A DNA stretch of 64,000 bases from Ricinus communis (lineage: Eukaryota > Streptophyta > Magnoliopsida > Malpighiales > Euphorbiaceae), in the NCBI RefSeq assembly GCF_019578655.1, contig NC_063260.1, forward strand, positions 15,564,001-15,628,000, given 5' to 3'. The position numbers and the translations under genes were made by a program. How positions within the stretch are numbered: position 1 is the stretch's first letter; each line of letters begins with the position of its first letter. Positions 12,082 through 24,900 of the stretch are shown here, piece by piece. A model generated the notes under the pieces. It searched no databases, was not told the DNA's origin, and was given only the letters and a program-made list of their open reading frames with translations.

Positions 12082-14210
12082 ATGCTCGTATCAATCTTAC
12101 AAGAATCATCAAATTCTTTTAATTTGTTTTCAAAAATACTTTCTGATACGAACATGGCTAACTTATGCCAAACCTATTTTCAATGTTTATGTCTATACCA
12201 AGGATTGTTCACCTAATCAAGCAAAGAAACTTTAACTCCCAACAAGACCCTTAAATAATTTGTACTTAAGAATTATAATTATAAGGAATTAAAGGCTGTT
12301 TAATATAAATAAAAATTTAGATTAAACGAAGTTTGTAAAATATCAAGTCTTCACTTGATAAATTCACCAAGTTCATAAAGAACAAAAGAAGAGAATTAAC
12401 TCTAAAATAATCAATATTTAACCACCTTTACATAAAAATTCGTACTAGCTTATATAAGCCTAAAAAAACCTAATTCTATAATGACAGGAAGAAAATAACA
12501 ATAAGACTAGGAATAGAATTTCTAAACTAAAAGGATAACTTAAAATAAAACTTCTAACTATTAAAAGACGTCTTTAAATGAACAAAAACTCCTAAAGTTT
12601 ATCCAACACAAGCCCATATAATAAACATGAAAATTGGGCTTAAGTAACATGTGATATGTAGCCCATTCTTGAGTATTAGACTCCAAATAACTTCACTTGA
12701 TTATCTTGGATTTATCTTGACTTGTTCATGCTTCCATATGTTGGATTAAGTTAATAACAATATCTTGAGGCCCATTATTTTTATTAAGTCTAATCTCACT
12801 TGGACTTTGAATTTGACTAGGACTTCTAGTTGGATTAGGATTCCTAGTGGAAATAGAATTTTTTTCATCGCTTGAACTCCTAATGTCATTAGGGCTCTTT
12901 ACTGGATTAAGATTCCTAGTGGAATTAAGACTCCTTGTTAAAGTAGGATTCCTTGAGCAAGTAGGATTTTCATTATTAGGATTCCTGATTAGAGTAGGAT
13001 TCCTTCTGCTACATGGGTTCTTATTGTTCCCCCTTTCTTTGAAAAGATTCGTCCTCAAATCTTGCACGAATATTGTAAAAGAAGCAAACATATAATCTCA
13101 ATGAACAATAAGAACTCATTATCGACCTGTAAATCTTTCACGGAACTTGTTAGAGGAATTTTAGAATAAATATTACTTTTAATGCCAATAAAATCGACAT
13201 GCTTAAAAGATTTTATTGTATCAAGCAGTACATTCTCACTCTTCACTAACTCAAATTTTCCCTCATCTTTGACAATGATCTCTTTAATTTTGGACTCACT
13301 TAAAGATGGCAAATCATTCTCTTCCTCACCATATTTAGTAATCACATCTTTAAATTCTTTATTGATAGTAGTAGAGTAATTTACCTTCTACATCATCAAT
13401 ATTAGTTTTCAAAGATGGCTTAGACTCCGCTTTATCTTCAAGATGCTTAGCATAATGATGCAATAATCCCTTTAAATCTTCAAAACTATTTTTAAGTGAA
13501 TCAAGGCTTCTCCTTAAAGATTTTATATTCTTTGAAAGTTCATTATTGAAATCTTGACACAGTTATCGTTTTATCTTCTTTGGCTTAGGTTTAGGATTAT
13601 AAAAATTTCGCCGACACATTTCATAATAATCATCATTCTTTCTTCTCCACAATCTATCATAAGATTGATAAAGAAGATCTCGACATCCTCTAGCAAACTC
13701 ATCTTGTCAAAACATCTCACACATACAATCTCACGTGTTTAACATTTAAATTCTAATCTTTTGGTGCTTAAAAGGCTAAAACACTAAAAGTTGTAATAAC
13801 TCAATAACCAATGAATCGGATTTAGAACATATAAGAACACAAACTAAGAAAACAAAACTAGACTTAATGAACAAGATTAAGTCTAAAACTCAATAAAACA
13901 CATAAGAATAAGATGAACTAATGAAAAACTAAGTTTGATGAATGAATTAAATAAAAAAGACAGATTTAGTATTTATAGAATAAAGAACGTATTTAACACT
14001 TAAGAAATGAAGGGAACAAATGAATTGGACTCTAAAAATAGCAAGGAATATGAATTGAACAAGAAAAATACTCTAGATAAGAAAACATATCACAAAGAAG
14101 AAGAAAATAACCGATTAGGACATTTTTTTATTTTTTCGACACTAAAGAATATGAATAAACTAAAAATAAAGAATACGTATTCGATTGATGAGCCAAAGCT
14201 CTGATACAAA
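12082..14210 (-). mobile_element. Degraded minus-strand LTR retroelement internal region
   Basis: On the minus strand, 14198-14209 reads TTGTATCAGAGC, one base from the initiator-Met tRNA primer site (TGGTATCAGAGC) used by many plant Ty3-gypsy chromoviruses and Ty1-copia elements. Downstream on that strand, 13742-12726 is coding-like. It includes a charged helical block (DLKGLLHHYAKHLEDKAESK near 13440) and then QDLRTNLFKERGN followed by an Asn/Pro/Arg/Ser repeat (12726-13091). Frames are broken throughout. I cannot recognise RT or integrase motifs, so family and boundaries are uncertain. LTRs would lie to the right of 14210 and left of about 12720. Confidence 0.45.
12780..13020 (-). repeat. 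Degenerate 24-nt-period tandem repeat inside coding-like sequence
   Basis: On the plus strand, variants of aggattcctagtggaattaag recur with a period near 24 bases. On the minus strand they encode an Arg-Asn-Pro-Thr/Asn repeat (RNPTLIRNPNN, RNPTLTRSLN, RNLNPVKSPN). The frame stays open across the array. Confidence 0.7.
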
Positions 14211-17000
14211 ACGATACGAATATATAATTAACTAGTAAATTAGGCTAACAACTCCAATATGGGCTGGGCTTGAATAAAATGGACTAGAACTAGGTAAATT
14301 ATGTGTGTTATTTGGTATGTCCGTGTATGAAATGCTTGTGTTTATAGAGAATAATTTGTTAAACAATAAAATTAAAGACTAATATACACAAATAAAAAAG
14401 TTGATTTTGAATCCATCTTTGGATTTTATGGCGTAAGCTTCCTTATGAAATATGAGAAATGCCACTCATAAGTAAAAGTGTCCTGGTGATTACGAGGGTG
14501 GCAATTCCTCCCATCTGCAGGCTAGTCTCAGTGACTAGTTAGCATATTCCTGATTAGGTTAAAAAGCCTTACAGTACCATAGTCACTAAAGTCACTTGGG
14601 TGCGTGCTTGAAACCGCCTCCTATAATGGCAACTCCCTTGAGAATAAGAGAAATTGATTCTAGTGTATGTGTGTTTTTAATTTTATTATTTAATAGATTA
14701 CTCTTCCATCACTACACTATTATCGAATCGACATATTGGTCCTGCCGATACGCTCGAGATGCATGGGTTCTTGTCCACCCTACACTATCAACTAACCATC
14801 CATGATAATAAGTAAGTAAATGGATGGGACACTCGGTGGAGACGAGCGAAAAATACAGGGATTTTGAGCCTCCCCCAGACACCTATAGTATGGTAGTAAT
14901 CTCCAGAACCTTGTTGTTTGCTATGAGATGTTTTCCTTGTAAGTATCTTAAGCCCAAGTATTGAAAGGTCTTGGCCAAAAATGTGGAACTAGGCCCCGAG
15001 CTTAAAATATCGGAGAGTATGCTTTAACGTTTGTTTGTTTAAATATACTTAAAAGCTTCCTATCCTCGCGATATAAGCCCCCAAACTCCTAGCGAAGACT
15101 TACCATGAACCATATCAGTATAAGTAAGGTCAAGGATGGAACATTTTTAAGCTTTTTTGTCTTTATCTTGCATGCGGCGCATTGCATGCATCATACGCAT
15201 CGTATATCATGCATCGTATCGTGCTAGTACCTTTATCATCGTATTATATATAGATTCGTACTAACCTTTATTTTTAGATAGATTGGGGCATTTGACAATA
15301 TTGAAAAGGATTTCTGAGAGAATAGACCACGACATGCCACCACCTAGAGAATGGTCAGAGAATGGTCACCCTGTATGAAATGATGGTCAATAAGCTAATG
15401 CACAGACAAATCCCGAATGCCACAATTGACCTGAGGAAGGGGTGCGATTAGGAAGCTCAATGACTCTTACTTAAATATGGGGATGGTTGCTGACAGCCCC
15501 TAACCTGTTTTAAGCGGCCAACCCCATTGTCACGACCGTGCTAGTTCTGGGTGAGAGGCTTCTAATACATGCTACGATTGCTACCGTGAATACTCTGCTA
15601 ATTAATGTTGAGGATCGCTAGAGAGGAGGGTCCCACATTTTTCTGATTGATGAATGAATTCATTCACGCTGCAAGAGAAGGGGGGCTCAGGGCCTCTCAC
15701 CTTGAAAGCAGAGTGTTGTAGTTTGGACTTCTGACGGATATACGCTTGGAAATACGCGGATGATCAAGATCAAGCTCTTGTTTGATGAGATAATAGCTCT
15801 CGTCGAATCTCGAATTCTCGAGATAAACAAGTTTATAGGATTGGTGCCGACCAAGTTCATCGTATTGACGATAACTATCATCGAACTACGGTTGAGTATG
15901 ACCTAGATTGTCGTGCTATTTATTTATGGCGACTGCTATCAACTAGGGATGATACACTGCTATCAAAAATCGCCAGCTAAATGACACTGAATTTATGCAA
16001 TTTTATCAAAGATGTGACTACAAACTCTATCATGTGTCGATGGAGGGATCTTGAATCCACCAAGAAGCCAATGGGTCCGGTTTTCTTGACTGAGGAAATA
16101 AGATTAACGATAAAAAGGCATCCGAAAGGAAAGTTGATGATGGTCACTTTCCAGATGGGTTGAAAGGTTGTAGATAATAGAATTTGAAAACCTTTATGGA
16201 CTTGTATGATGATGAAGTCACAGTCGAGAGATATAGAAAAAATACAAAAGTAGGGACTAATAGAGCCACCATTCGAGGTATGAACCCTGATGTAATGTAG
16301 TGCAATAGAGGGAGGGAGGGTTCTCTTTAACATCTAAATCTTGAGATTGTAATGGCGATGCTCCACCTGCAAACGCCAAACGAACACATATTGTAAATTG
16401 AGCAACCCATCAGCCACAACTTCATCATCCTGCTAAACATAAAATCAAGACCTTATCGATGTTGAAAGCTCTTAATATAACCCGACCCACGACTGACCCA
16501 TTGACAAGGAAACCCCAACTCAAACTACACAATACCACACCCCACCAAACAAAGCCCAAGTCAAACCAGAGCTGAAAGAACCTTCACCTCGAGCTAGGGC
16601 ACCATTATCCATGGTGTGTCCTGATGTTAAATGAGAGGCTTGCCTCAATGATAGCATTGTAGTATGGCCTTAGGGGACTTAGAACTAAATGCCTAATGAT
16701 TATGCGGAGGTTGGCTTAGCATCGACTAGAATAGAGGTTGAGTAATTTTCCCCTGTCAAGAGCCCGAGAAAAAGGGTCCAAAATTCAAGGCCACTTGATT
16801 GATATTCGAATTGAAGATATGCCAAGTGGTTCAAAATTAAATGAGCCATGATTGTCTCTAGTTGGAAAGAAAAAGTCCTAACATACAGGTTTCTGAATGA
16901 AGTTTAAGACAGGGCCGGACTCCGCGAATAATGATTTGAAGAAAAGTGAGTAAACCAGTGAGCAGAGAGAAAGTCCAAGAGCTGAGATAGATGTATCACA
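14211..17000 (+). other. Probable 5' part of a decayed Tat/Ogre-type element, plus older repeat fragments
   Basis: No intact gene. 14270-14510 is a copy of a dispersed repeat (listed separately). At 15170-15235 there is a quasi-repeat of gcatcgtat/catgcatc units. From 15290 to 17000 the DNA is less AT-rich and has long disrupted open stretches on the plus strand, for example 15981-16163 and a Pro/Thr/Lys-rich stretch near 16450-16600, as expected of a mutated gag. The assignment to Tat is inferred only from position: recognisable Tat protease and RT resume on the far side of the hAT insertion at 29141. Confidence 0.35.
14270..14510 (-). repeat. Dispersed repeat, copy 1 (inverted relative to 54490-54670)
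   Basis: The reverse complement of this segment matches 54490-54670 over blocks including gacacttttact-atgagtg, ttcata-ggaagcttac and a ttaattttattgtttaa block. Unknown class; it could be LTR sequence. Confidence 0.6.
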
Positions 17001-17017
17001 TAGGTTGAGTATGGATC

Positions 17018-17398
17018 TCCATGGATTCATTCACTCTTTGAGACTCAGCTTATCTGAATCGATTAATGCATCAAAAAATACCGTACGATCATTCTAACGA
17101 TTCGAGTCGATCTAAATTCTTACTATTACGGACGGTATTCTTAGTAAAATCATACCATAGCCGCATTAACATAACAAACCAATCTCAGGTTGATCTTGAC
17201 GAGCGATTTATATATATTTATTAATAATTATTTGTATTATATAAATAATACCTATTAAAATAACTATAATATTACTTTATAAAAATAATTTTTTATTTAT
17301 CATTTTATAATTGAAGCAATTATTATCTAAATAGAAAAATAATAATATAAAATAATTATAATATTATAATGTACTTTATAGTCTATAAAAAATATAAG

Positions 17399-17439
<41 letters not shown>

Positions 17440-18801
17440 TATCATATCTAGGATATAGTAATACTAAATACTATCTATCTAGAAACAACCCTACTTTCTT
17501 TTCTTACCGCAAATTCTAATAACACACTACCACCAGCACTTCACCTCAATTTTCAATAGGAAGGACAAAATCTAAGGCAAGATTTCTGTGTTCCCTTTTA
17601 TGTGGAGTAAGTGAACTCAATTTAATTATCAGGCCTCTAATTTCAATTCCTATCTTTCTTCACTTTACTTTTATTTCTCGATGGGTAGATTAAAGAAAGT
17701 TTAGATCTTTTTTTGTTGGCTAGGTGAAATATTTGAATTTTGAGTTTTTCTTTACTCTTAATAACTATGTTTCTTCTTATTATGTTGTCCTTATTTTCCG
17801 AGATAAATGGAAAATCTTATTTGACCACAATTCTCAATGTTTTTATTTTTGTTATTTTATTTTTTATTTTTTAAATGCTCACCATCATTGGTTTTGGTAC
17901 CTTACAATTAGTTGTTCAATAGTTTTGCTAAGTCTTGTAAAGTGAAGAATTTTGTTAGCATGAGTTCTTTATTTTACTATTTTCTTTACTAGCATTTACC
18001 CGAGCCTTTTAAAATTGTTGTTTGAGTTTTTTTTTTCTTATTGGTTTGTATAGAGGTGTGGATGCACTAGTTTTTCTTTTTCCAATTTCAAGTTGCTGTA
18101 AATTTTTGGTTTTGAGCAGTTTTTGTTATATGTTAAGGAAAGTAACTTTTGCTATAAAAGGAACTACTATGAGAGGTGAAACAAGGACTATAAGTAAAAT
18201 AGATATAAAAGAAATTTTGCTTGAAGCTTGACCCGAATTAAAGCAAAAAAACCCATAAAAGTCTTACAAGATTGTTCTTTCGGAATCGCTTTACTACTTG
18301 GTAGTAGTAGGCTTCCGGAAATATTAGGCATAATAAGAAAAACTAGTCAAGCTAGATAGTCATGCTTGTTTGCAGCTCTTTTAAATAAATGACTAATTTA
18401 AAGTCTCAACCCTATGATTGAGGCTGATTTTATCTATTTCGTTCTCTTGTTTGTCTTATGATTGAGTAACTTACATTGTATTTTTTTAAATACTAAAACT
18501 AAATCTATTTGCCATCAGTCCATTTAAGAATTTGTAGATTTATTTTGTGATTTCTAAACAGATACACGGCTATCAATTTTAATTGTTTCAATTGCTTTAA
18601 CTTAACTTTATCTTATATTTTGCAGCTTATAAAGATGGTAGAACATGGAGTTAGCTAATTATCCAACACTAAGAAGAGGAAAACAATTGATCCTACTTCT
18701 TGACATGATGGCTTGTGCTTAGCGATTCGCCCACCTCTATCAGAAAATAATGTTTCATCCTCGGCAATAACAATACCGCATTTCGCTCAAGTAAACATCC
18801 A
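17018..18801 (+). other. hAT 5' noncoding region
   Basis: AT-rich leader between the left terminal repeat and the transposase. It contains an (AT)n tract at 17401-17434. A splice-acceptor-like ttttgcag at about 18618-18625 is followed by an Asn/Ser/Thr-rich reading, so a 5' intron is likely. No separate gene. Confidence 0.5.
17401..17434. repeat. (AT)17 microsatellite
   Basis: Uninterrupted AT dinucleotide run. Confidence 0.95.
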
Positions 18802-20990
18802 GTGTCTACCACCAATGTAATAAGAAATGCGAATGTTGACACTACTAATGAAGGTACTAACACTGCTAATCCACCAACTTTCCCTCTTAGTAAAACTAGG
18901 TCATTTGTTTGGTTGCATTTTGAGAAAATTAAGAACTCTGATGGAAAAGAGACGAGTAGATTTAGGTGTTTATGGTGTGGTAAGAATTACCAAGGTGGTA
19001 GTGCCATGGGAACTTCAGTCTTAGGAAACACTTGCAGTAACTTGCAAAAATTTCCTCATAAACAACAGTTGATTGATGTAGAACATAAGACGGACAAATC
19101 GCAAAAGACCTTAACATTCTTAAAGTCCATAGATATAGAAAGTCCTAAGATTGGAGCTTGGTGTTTTGATTAAGAAGCTTGTAGGAAAGTATTAGTTCGA
19201 ATGATAATTAAAGATGAATTACCCTTCAGATTTTTGGAAAGGGAAGGGTTTAGAGAATTTATTCAAGTTGTTGTACTTGATTTTATAATTCCTTCTAGAT
19301 TCACCATTGTAAGGGACTGTTTCACTTTGTTTGCCAAAGAAAAGAAAAAATTGAAAGCCATTATTGCAACACAATGTCAAAGAGTCTCTTTAACCACTGA
19401 TACTTGGACAAGTGTGCATAGTTTAAGCTATCTTTGTTTGACTGCTCATTTTATAGATGCTGATTGGAATATGCAGAAGAGAATATTGAATTTTTGTATT
19501 GTTAAGAGTCATAGGGGTATAAATATAGGTAATGCAGTAGATGCTTGTATGAAAGAGTGGGGTATAAAAAAGGTCATGTGCATAACTGTTGATAATGCAT
19601 CCAGTAATGACACTACTATTCAACAATTGAAGAAAATATTATTAAAGAAAAATGCATTTATTGTGGGTGGAGATGCAATTCATATGAGGTGTTTTGCTCA
19701 TATCCTTCAATTAATTGTGAAAGATGAACTTCAATTATCTCAAGTTTCCATTAAAAAAATTAGAGATGTTGTGAAGTACATTAGAAGTAGTCCTCAAAGA
19801 ATGGATCTATTTAAGATGGCTTACGAGTTAGCAAATTTAAAGAATAAGTCCTCTTTATAGTTAGATTGCTTAACTAGGTGGAATTCAACTTATTTGATGC
19901 TAGATTGTGCTTTGGGCTATCAAAAGGCTTTTGATATATTGGAGGACATAGACTCCAAATTTCTGGCTGATTTTGGTGATGATTTGCCTAGCGAAGTAGA
20001 TTGGACTAAAGCTAAGGTGCTTATAAAGTTTCTTAAAAAATTCTATGATGCTACTTGTAAACTGTCTGTCACATTGTACTCTACTTCAATCTTTATATCC
20101 CAAAGGTGATCAAGATTTTAAAAGAACTAGATGCTTCTAAAATTAGCAAGGATAATGAGCTAGGAAATGACCATTAAAATGCGAGCTAAATTTGACAAAT
20201 ATTGGGGTTCTTTATATAAAATGAATGATATGTCGTTTGTGGCTGTTGTTTTGGATCCTAGGTGCAAATTAAAGTACTTGAAAGTTGAGTATACCATTCA
20301 TTATGGTGAAGATGAGGTAAAAAATTTAGAAAAAATGGTGAAAACAACTTTAGAGTTGATGGTGGATGAATACAAGATAATTGAGGACCAATTATATATG
20401 GATGAGGTTGTAGGGAGCTCAAAGAAATCTACATATGTTAGTGGGTTAAGTGATATAGAAACAGAAGAAAAGATTGATGAGTTCTTTCTAGAGGAAGAAG
20501 TGCAGTAAAATTTATCTAAGAAATCTGAGTTGGATAGGTACTTCAAAGAATTTGCAAAAAAAATTCACCACTGATTTTGATATCTTAGCATGGTGGAAGG
20601 TGAATTCAGTAAGGTATCCTATCTTATCCAAAGTTGCACACGATATATTGGTTATCCAAGCTTCAGCGGGGCCTCCGAATCCTGTGATTTAAATCGGAGG
20701 ATGATCTCTAGATCAATATAGAAGTTCTTTACTTTCTACAATAGCGGAGGTCCTCTTTTGTTGTCAAGATTGGCTTAGAAGTTCAAATAAACCAATCCAG
20801 CTTGAAGAATCACTGAAGGAGATTGAAAGCATAGATTCAAGTAACATTTCTTTACTTCCTACATATGTTGGTTTATTGTTGATGCTGTTAAGTTTTATTG
20901 ATGTAATTTTTTACTTTTATTGCAGAAATTATTCAAAATCCTGAGATTGGCGAGTCCCTTATGTCAAGATTAAATGTGGACTGCTGATTT
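18802..20990 (+). pseudogene. hAT transposase (BED zinc finger, DUF4413-like, hATC), inactivated
   Basis: Transposase that cuts and pastes hAT elements. Segments in order: 18802-19173 with a BED-type zinc finger (WLHFEKI...FRCLWCGKNY...NLQKFPHK); 19201-19860 with the RNase-H-like catalytic core (SLTTDTWTS, then MCITVDNASSND, then RCFAHILQLIVKDEL); 19861-20109 beginning LDCLTRWNSTYLML; 20167-20508 with FVAVVLDPRCKLKYL; and a hATC dimerisation region at about 20577-20840 with DILAWWKVNSVRYPILSKVA and DQYRSSLLSTIAEV. A short intron (about 20841-20924) precedes a last exon reading EIIQNPEIGESL. Stops at 19171, 19858 and 20506, a frameshift near 20105 and a scrambled stretch near 20665-20700, where hATC should carry its Ser-Glu-Ser-Ala-Phe signature, show it is dead. 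Confidence 0.85.
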
Positions 20991-21028
20991 TGAAAGGAGG
21001 TAATAACATTCCTTTACTAACTTTGTGT

Positions 21029-21033
21029 ATAGT
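21029..21033 (+). other. Target-site duplication ATAGT, left copy
   Basis: ATAGT directly precedes the left LTR of the nested Athila element and is repeated at 28459-28463 directly after the right LTR. Confidence 0.9.
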
Positions 21034-22488
21034 TGATAAGCATCATACTACACATGTTTTCATGCCCGATTGTTCACATTTTTATGCATGATTATCCCGT
21101 TTTATGCTAGAATCACCTATCTTTTGTTTCCCTTTCGTTTGGTGTCATTTTCGAAGGACACCATCGTGAATCGAGAGAAATCGTGTGATTCTTGGAGCAA
21201 AATCCATCAAATCGGGCGAAACAAGCACTTAGGTCGAGCACGGCGGCCTCGTCGATCCTACTACCGTGAATTATCAAGAGGCTATCCCCAATTGTGCCAT
21301 TTCGCGACGATCTCAGATCCGTGGACCCAGGATCTCGGCCCAAGATCTACTGTGGTGGCTCGGCCAAGGCTTTCAGATTCAACCTGGCGGACTCCTGCTC
21401 GAATCAACTATATAGGCGATTTTGAATTCTAATTGAGGGGGACGATTTTTGGACTCAATTCCTGTACTTGAATCAACTATATAGGCGATTTTGAATTCTA
21501 ATTGAGGGGGACGATTTTTGGACTCAATTCCAAGACACACACTTAATCAAATATTTCCTATACCTCAATTGTGGAGATCAATTTTCATCAATTGAAGAGG
21601 GATTCCACTTATTCCAACATCGAATTGAAGATCAAGACAAACTTTGGAAGCATTCAAGAGGCAACTAGGGTTTGAGATTTTGAATTTGCAAATTTAGGGT
21701 TTCTCATTCGACTTGAGAGAAGGGTGTACATACCTTTAATTTGTTTTTCCTTATTTTGTTCTTTAATTGCTTTGACTATGAACATGAGGCTAGATCTTTT
21801 GAATCCATTAGGGTTCACCTTTGTTGATGGATTATGCTTAATTGTTAGTTTTTTATAATTGTTATTCTTGCAATCTTCTACATTCAGTAATAAAAGTTTG
21901 ACGCGATTAATTTGAGACGTTGGATTAATTGTTTATTAGGTTGTTTCTTGACATTGAGAAATGCTTGTTATAACTGGATTTTGAATAGTAAGGACCGGTA
22001 GTTAACACTTAGAGATGAGGTTGATTTACTCACGGATTAAGAACTAACAACTCTTAATAGTCTTAAATCATACTTAATGCTAATTTGTAGTAATCGATAG
22101 GAAGAGATTCCATTAGGTTAGTGCAGGTTTAGGAATCCCAGGAAGCTCGGCAGGCAGGATTCAATCAGGGATTTGTTTACGCGGGTAAGCAAGATCGGCA
22201 ATCCATAAAATTCATCTTTAGAATTCCATCACTTAGGCTCCCTTTTGGATTTATTTCTCTCTTTACAATTGTCTTTTAATTGTCCATTGTTGTCCTTCAT
22301 TTACTTAATTGCACTCATAACCATTACCGGTATGTTAGAACTTTCACACCCTATTTCCGGAGTAGATAACATAGCGGTAGTAACTCTAGGTTCACCCGAT
22401 CTACTGGATCGACGCGACTCACTTTGGCTAGCTGCAGTGCGATGCTGAGGGTTCAACGCCTAGTGTAGGTTGCATAAAGAACCCATCA
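21034..22488 (+). repeat. Athila B 5' LTR
   Basis: 1455 bases. It contains a 69-base tandem duplication (21401-21469 and 21470 to about 21531) that duplicates a TATA-like box (TATATA at 21409 and 21478). The right LTR has one copy. AT-rich parts match the right LTR almost base for base; CG-containing patches (21210-21400, 22130-22200, 22370-22465) are strongly different. Confidence 0.92.
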
Positions 22489-22515
22489 AGTTTTGGCGCT
22501 GTGGAACCAACGTGA
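22489..22515 (+). other. Primer-binding-site remnant of Athila B
   Basis: Directly after the LTR the sequence reads agttttggcgctgtgg. The TGGCGC core is the start of the tRNA-Asp-complementary site used by Athila/Tat elements; the following bases have diverged. Confidence 0.6.
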
Positions 22516-22640
22516 ACTAGAGTGAATTGTTTTTGTGTTAATTTAGTCATTATTTATTTTATTCATTTATTCTTTAATTTTATTATTATTTATTATTATA
22601 TTATTTTTATTGATCGGTGGTTGTGTGGACTTTCGTGTAG

Positions 22641-24250
22641 TTTATGACCGGAGCTCAAACTCGAATCTTATAGAGCCTCTATCGATCCCATCCATCCCCT
22701 GAGACTCTTGGAAGAGGTTGCGGTCTGAAGAGGAGGAGATTGAGGTTGAGGTACCGTGGATAGACTAGACACGATGGAAAACCATGACCCCCCCACGCCG
22801 ATGAGGATCGAGGAGGACGATGTACGAGTTTGCTCGACCATCTTTGGATGGGACGAAAACTAGTATAGTCGGACTGAAGGCCAACAATTTTGAGATAAAG
22901 GCCAATGTTATCCGGATGATCCAACAAAGCGTGCAGTTTGGAGGATTGCCCGTGAGGATCCCAATGCACATATCTCCAACTTTTTAGAGATTTGTGACAC
23001 ATTCAAAATAAATGGAACAACCGATGATGCCATTCTACCGAGATTGTTTCCATTTTCCTTGAGGACAGAGCAAAAGAGATGGCTGCAATCTCTTCCACAA
23101 ATGACGCATCACTACCCGGAAGGCGCGTTGGATCAAAAAATTTTTATATAAGTATTTTCCTCCCGCTAAAACTGCTAAACTTAGAAATGACATATCTTCT
23201 TTTGTGCAGTTTGATGATGAAAGCATGTACGATGCATGGGAGAGATTTAAAGATCTTTTGAGAGATCTTGCCCATCACAGATTGCCGTGTGGATGCGTTC
23301 GGACCTTCTGATGGTTGAACCTTGCAACGAGGCGATGGTGGATGCCGCGGTGTGGGGCTGCTAAGACAGATACCTTGGCGGCTGTGCTCGAAACTTGATA
23401 GAGGAAATGGCCATGAACAACTATCGTTGGCAATCCTCTGGGAAGACGAGGCGAGGGGTGAGGTCAACCAAGTGGACTCTACAAAGACCCAACTTGGCGT
23501 CAGTACCAAGGAGCTTCTAGCCAAGAAGATCGACCAACCTGTGATGCTTGGTTCATGCGACGTCTATGAAGTTTTGTGGCAGACCCGAATGTAGCGAATC
23601 ATGCATCGGGAGGTATGTTTCTTCATCCTCTACTACTTTCCATCTAGTTCGCTATGTTGTCCGATGTTGAACAGTTAATTATATGGGGAATGCCCCATGA
23701 CAGAACGATCCTACAAATACATACAACCCACTGGATGGCGCAATCATCCCAACTTGATTGGAGGAACAATAATGCTCAGTGGTCCACACTGAGTTTGAGA
23801 CTTCGTATTATTACAAGAAAGAACATTCAAAAACGACTGCATGACAAGCTCCTTCTCTCTAGAAAGAAGTCAAATTTAGAGGAGCTTATGATGAAGTTTG
23901 TGACGCCTACGGAGATGAGGTTCAACAGTGACAGTGCAACTTAGGAACCGATGCAGCCTCGATTCGAACTTGGAGACCCAAATTGGCCAAATCTCTACAG
24001 ATGTTGTTCCGAGAGCAAGCAAGCGCCGCTCGAACCACCAGGAGTCTAACCAGGGAGCACGTGAGCGCTGCCACTATGCGTTCGTAAGTTAGTTTCGCCC
24101 TTCTTTGATGCCACTATTGAGGTGTTAGCGGTTAGGAGCGGTAAGGTTAGGGAACCCGAGGACAAAAAGGTGAAATCAATTCCGGTTAGGGAATATCAAC
24201 CTAAGATTCCTTATCCCGCTAGAGATAAACAATGACAGGCGAAAAGCAGC
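22641..24250 (+). pseudogene. Athila B gag, frameshifted
   Basis: Structural capsid protein remnant. In shifting plus frames it reads FARPSLDGTKTSIVGLKANN near 22830, then DPNAHISNFLEICDTFKING near 22960, then LRTEQKRWLQSLP near 23060. The FEIKANVIRMIQQSVQFGG...FLEICDTFK arrangement is the classic retrotransposon gag domain of plant Athila elements. Near 23400 an EEMAMNNYRW-type segment can be traced, and near 23710 an Asn/Trp-rich tail. Many indels prevent a single reading frame. The open frames reported on the minus strand here are shadows. Confidence 0.75.
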
Positions 24251-24259
24251 TTAGTAAGT

Positions 24260-24900
24260 TTTAGATATTTTTGAGATAACCCGCATATTATCTCTGCCTT
24301 TATTGATGCATGGAGCAGAGATACAAAGTATGCTAAGTTCTTAAAGGACATACTTAGCAGGAAAAGGAAGTTGGAGGAGGTCGCGCTATGTTCGACTTAA
24401 TGAGGAGTGCTCGGTGGTTGTGAGCAAGTTGCCGGAGAAACATCACGATCCGTGGAGTTTCACTATTCCTTGCACTTTAGGTAATTTATATGTTGATGAT
24501 GCATTAGCTGATTTGGGGGCTAGCATAAATGTCATGCCCACTAGTTTGTTCAATAAGCTAGGTTTGGGGAGGCAAAATCCATAGGATGTGCATACAATAA
24601 ATTTACTGTTCGCTAAGCTTCTAGGGAATGTTGTCAGGAAAATGTGCTAGTTAAGGTAGATAAGTTCATATTTCCTGTGGACTTTGTGGTTTTGGATATG
24701 GACAATGAGCATGGTATACCATTAATTTTGGAGAGACCTTTCCTCGCTACGCTAGAGCTAAAATAGGACGTATTTGAGGGAAGTTAGAACTTAATGTAGG
24801 GACGATTATGTCACTTTTAGTTTACCCTCATTTGATAGTTCTTCCACCGACCATGTTCATGCCATTTGTTGTATTGATGGAATTGATCTTGCATGTAATA
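24260..24900 (+). pseudogene. Athila B retroviral-type aspartic protease domain
   Basis: The protease reading includes CTLGNLYVDDALADLGAS followed by INVMPTSLFNKLGLG at 24474-24565, with the Asp-Leu-Gly-Ala-Ser active-site triad region intact. The flap and C-terminal parts ([14 protein letters not shown], then [14 protein letters not shown]) fall in other frames at 24660-24760 because of frameshifts. The preceding SRKRKLEEV-type linker (24355-24400) also matches Athila proteins. No reverse transcriptase follows. Confidence 0.7.

Noticed and set aside
12847..13095. 82-codon plus-strand frame rich in Leu/Gly/Phe as a membrane protein
   Set aside because: Opposite strand of the 24-nt repeat array; the minus-strand reading fits the retroelement orientation better.
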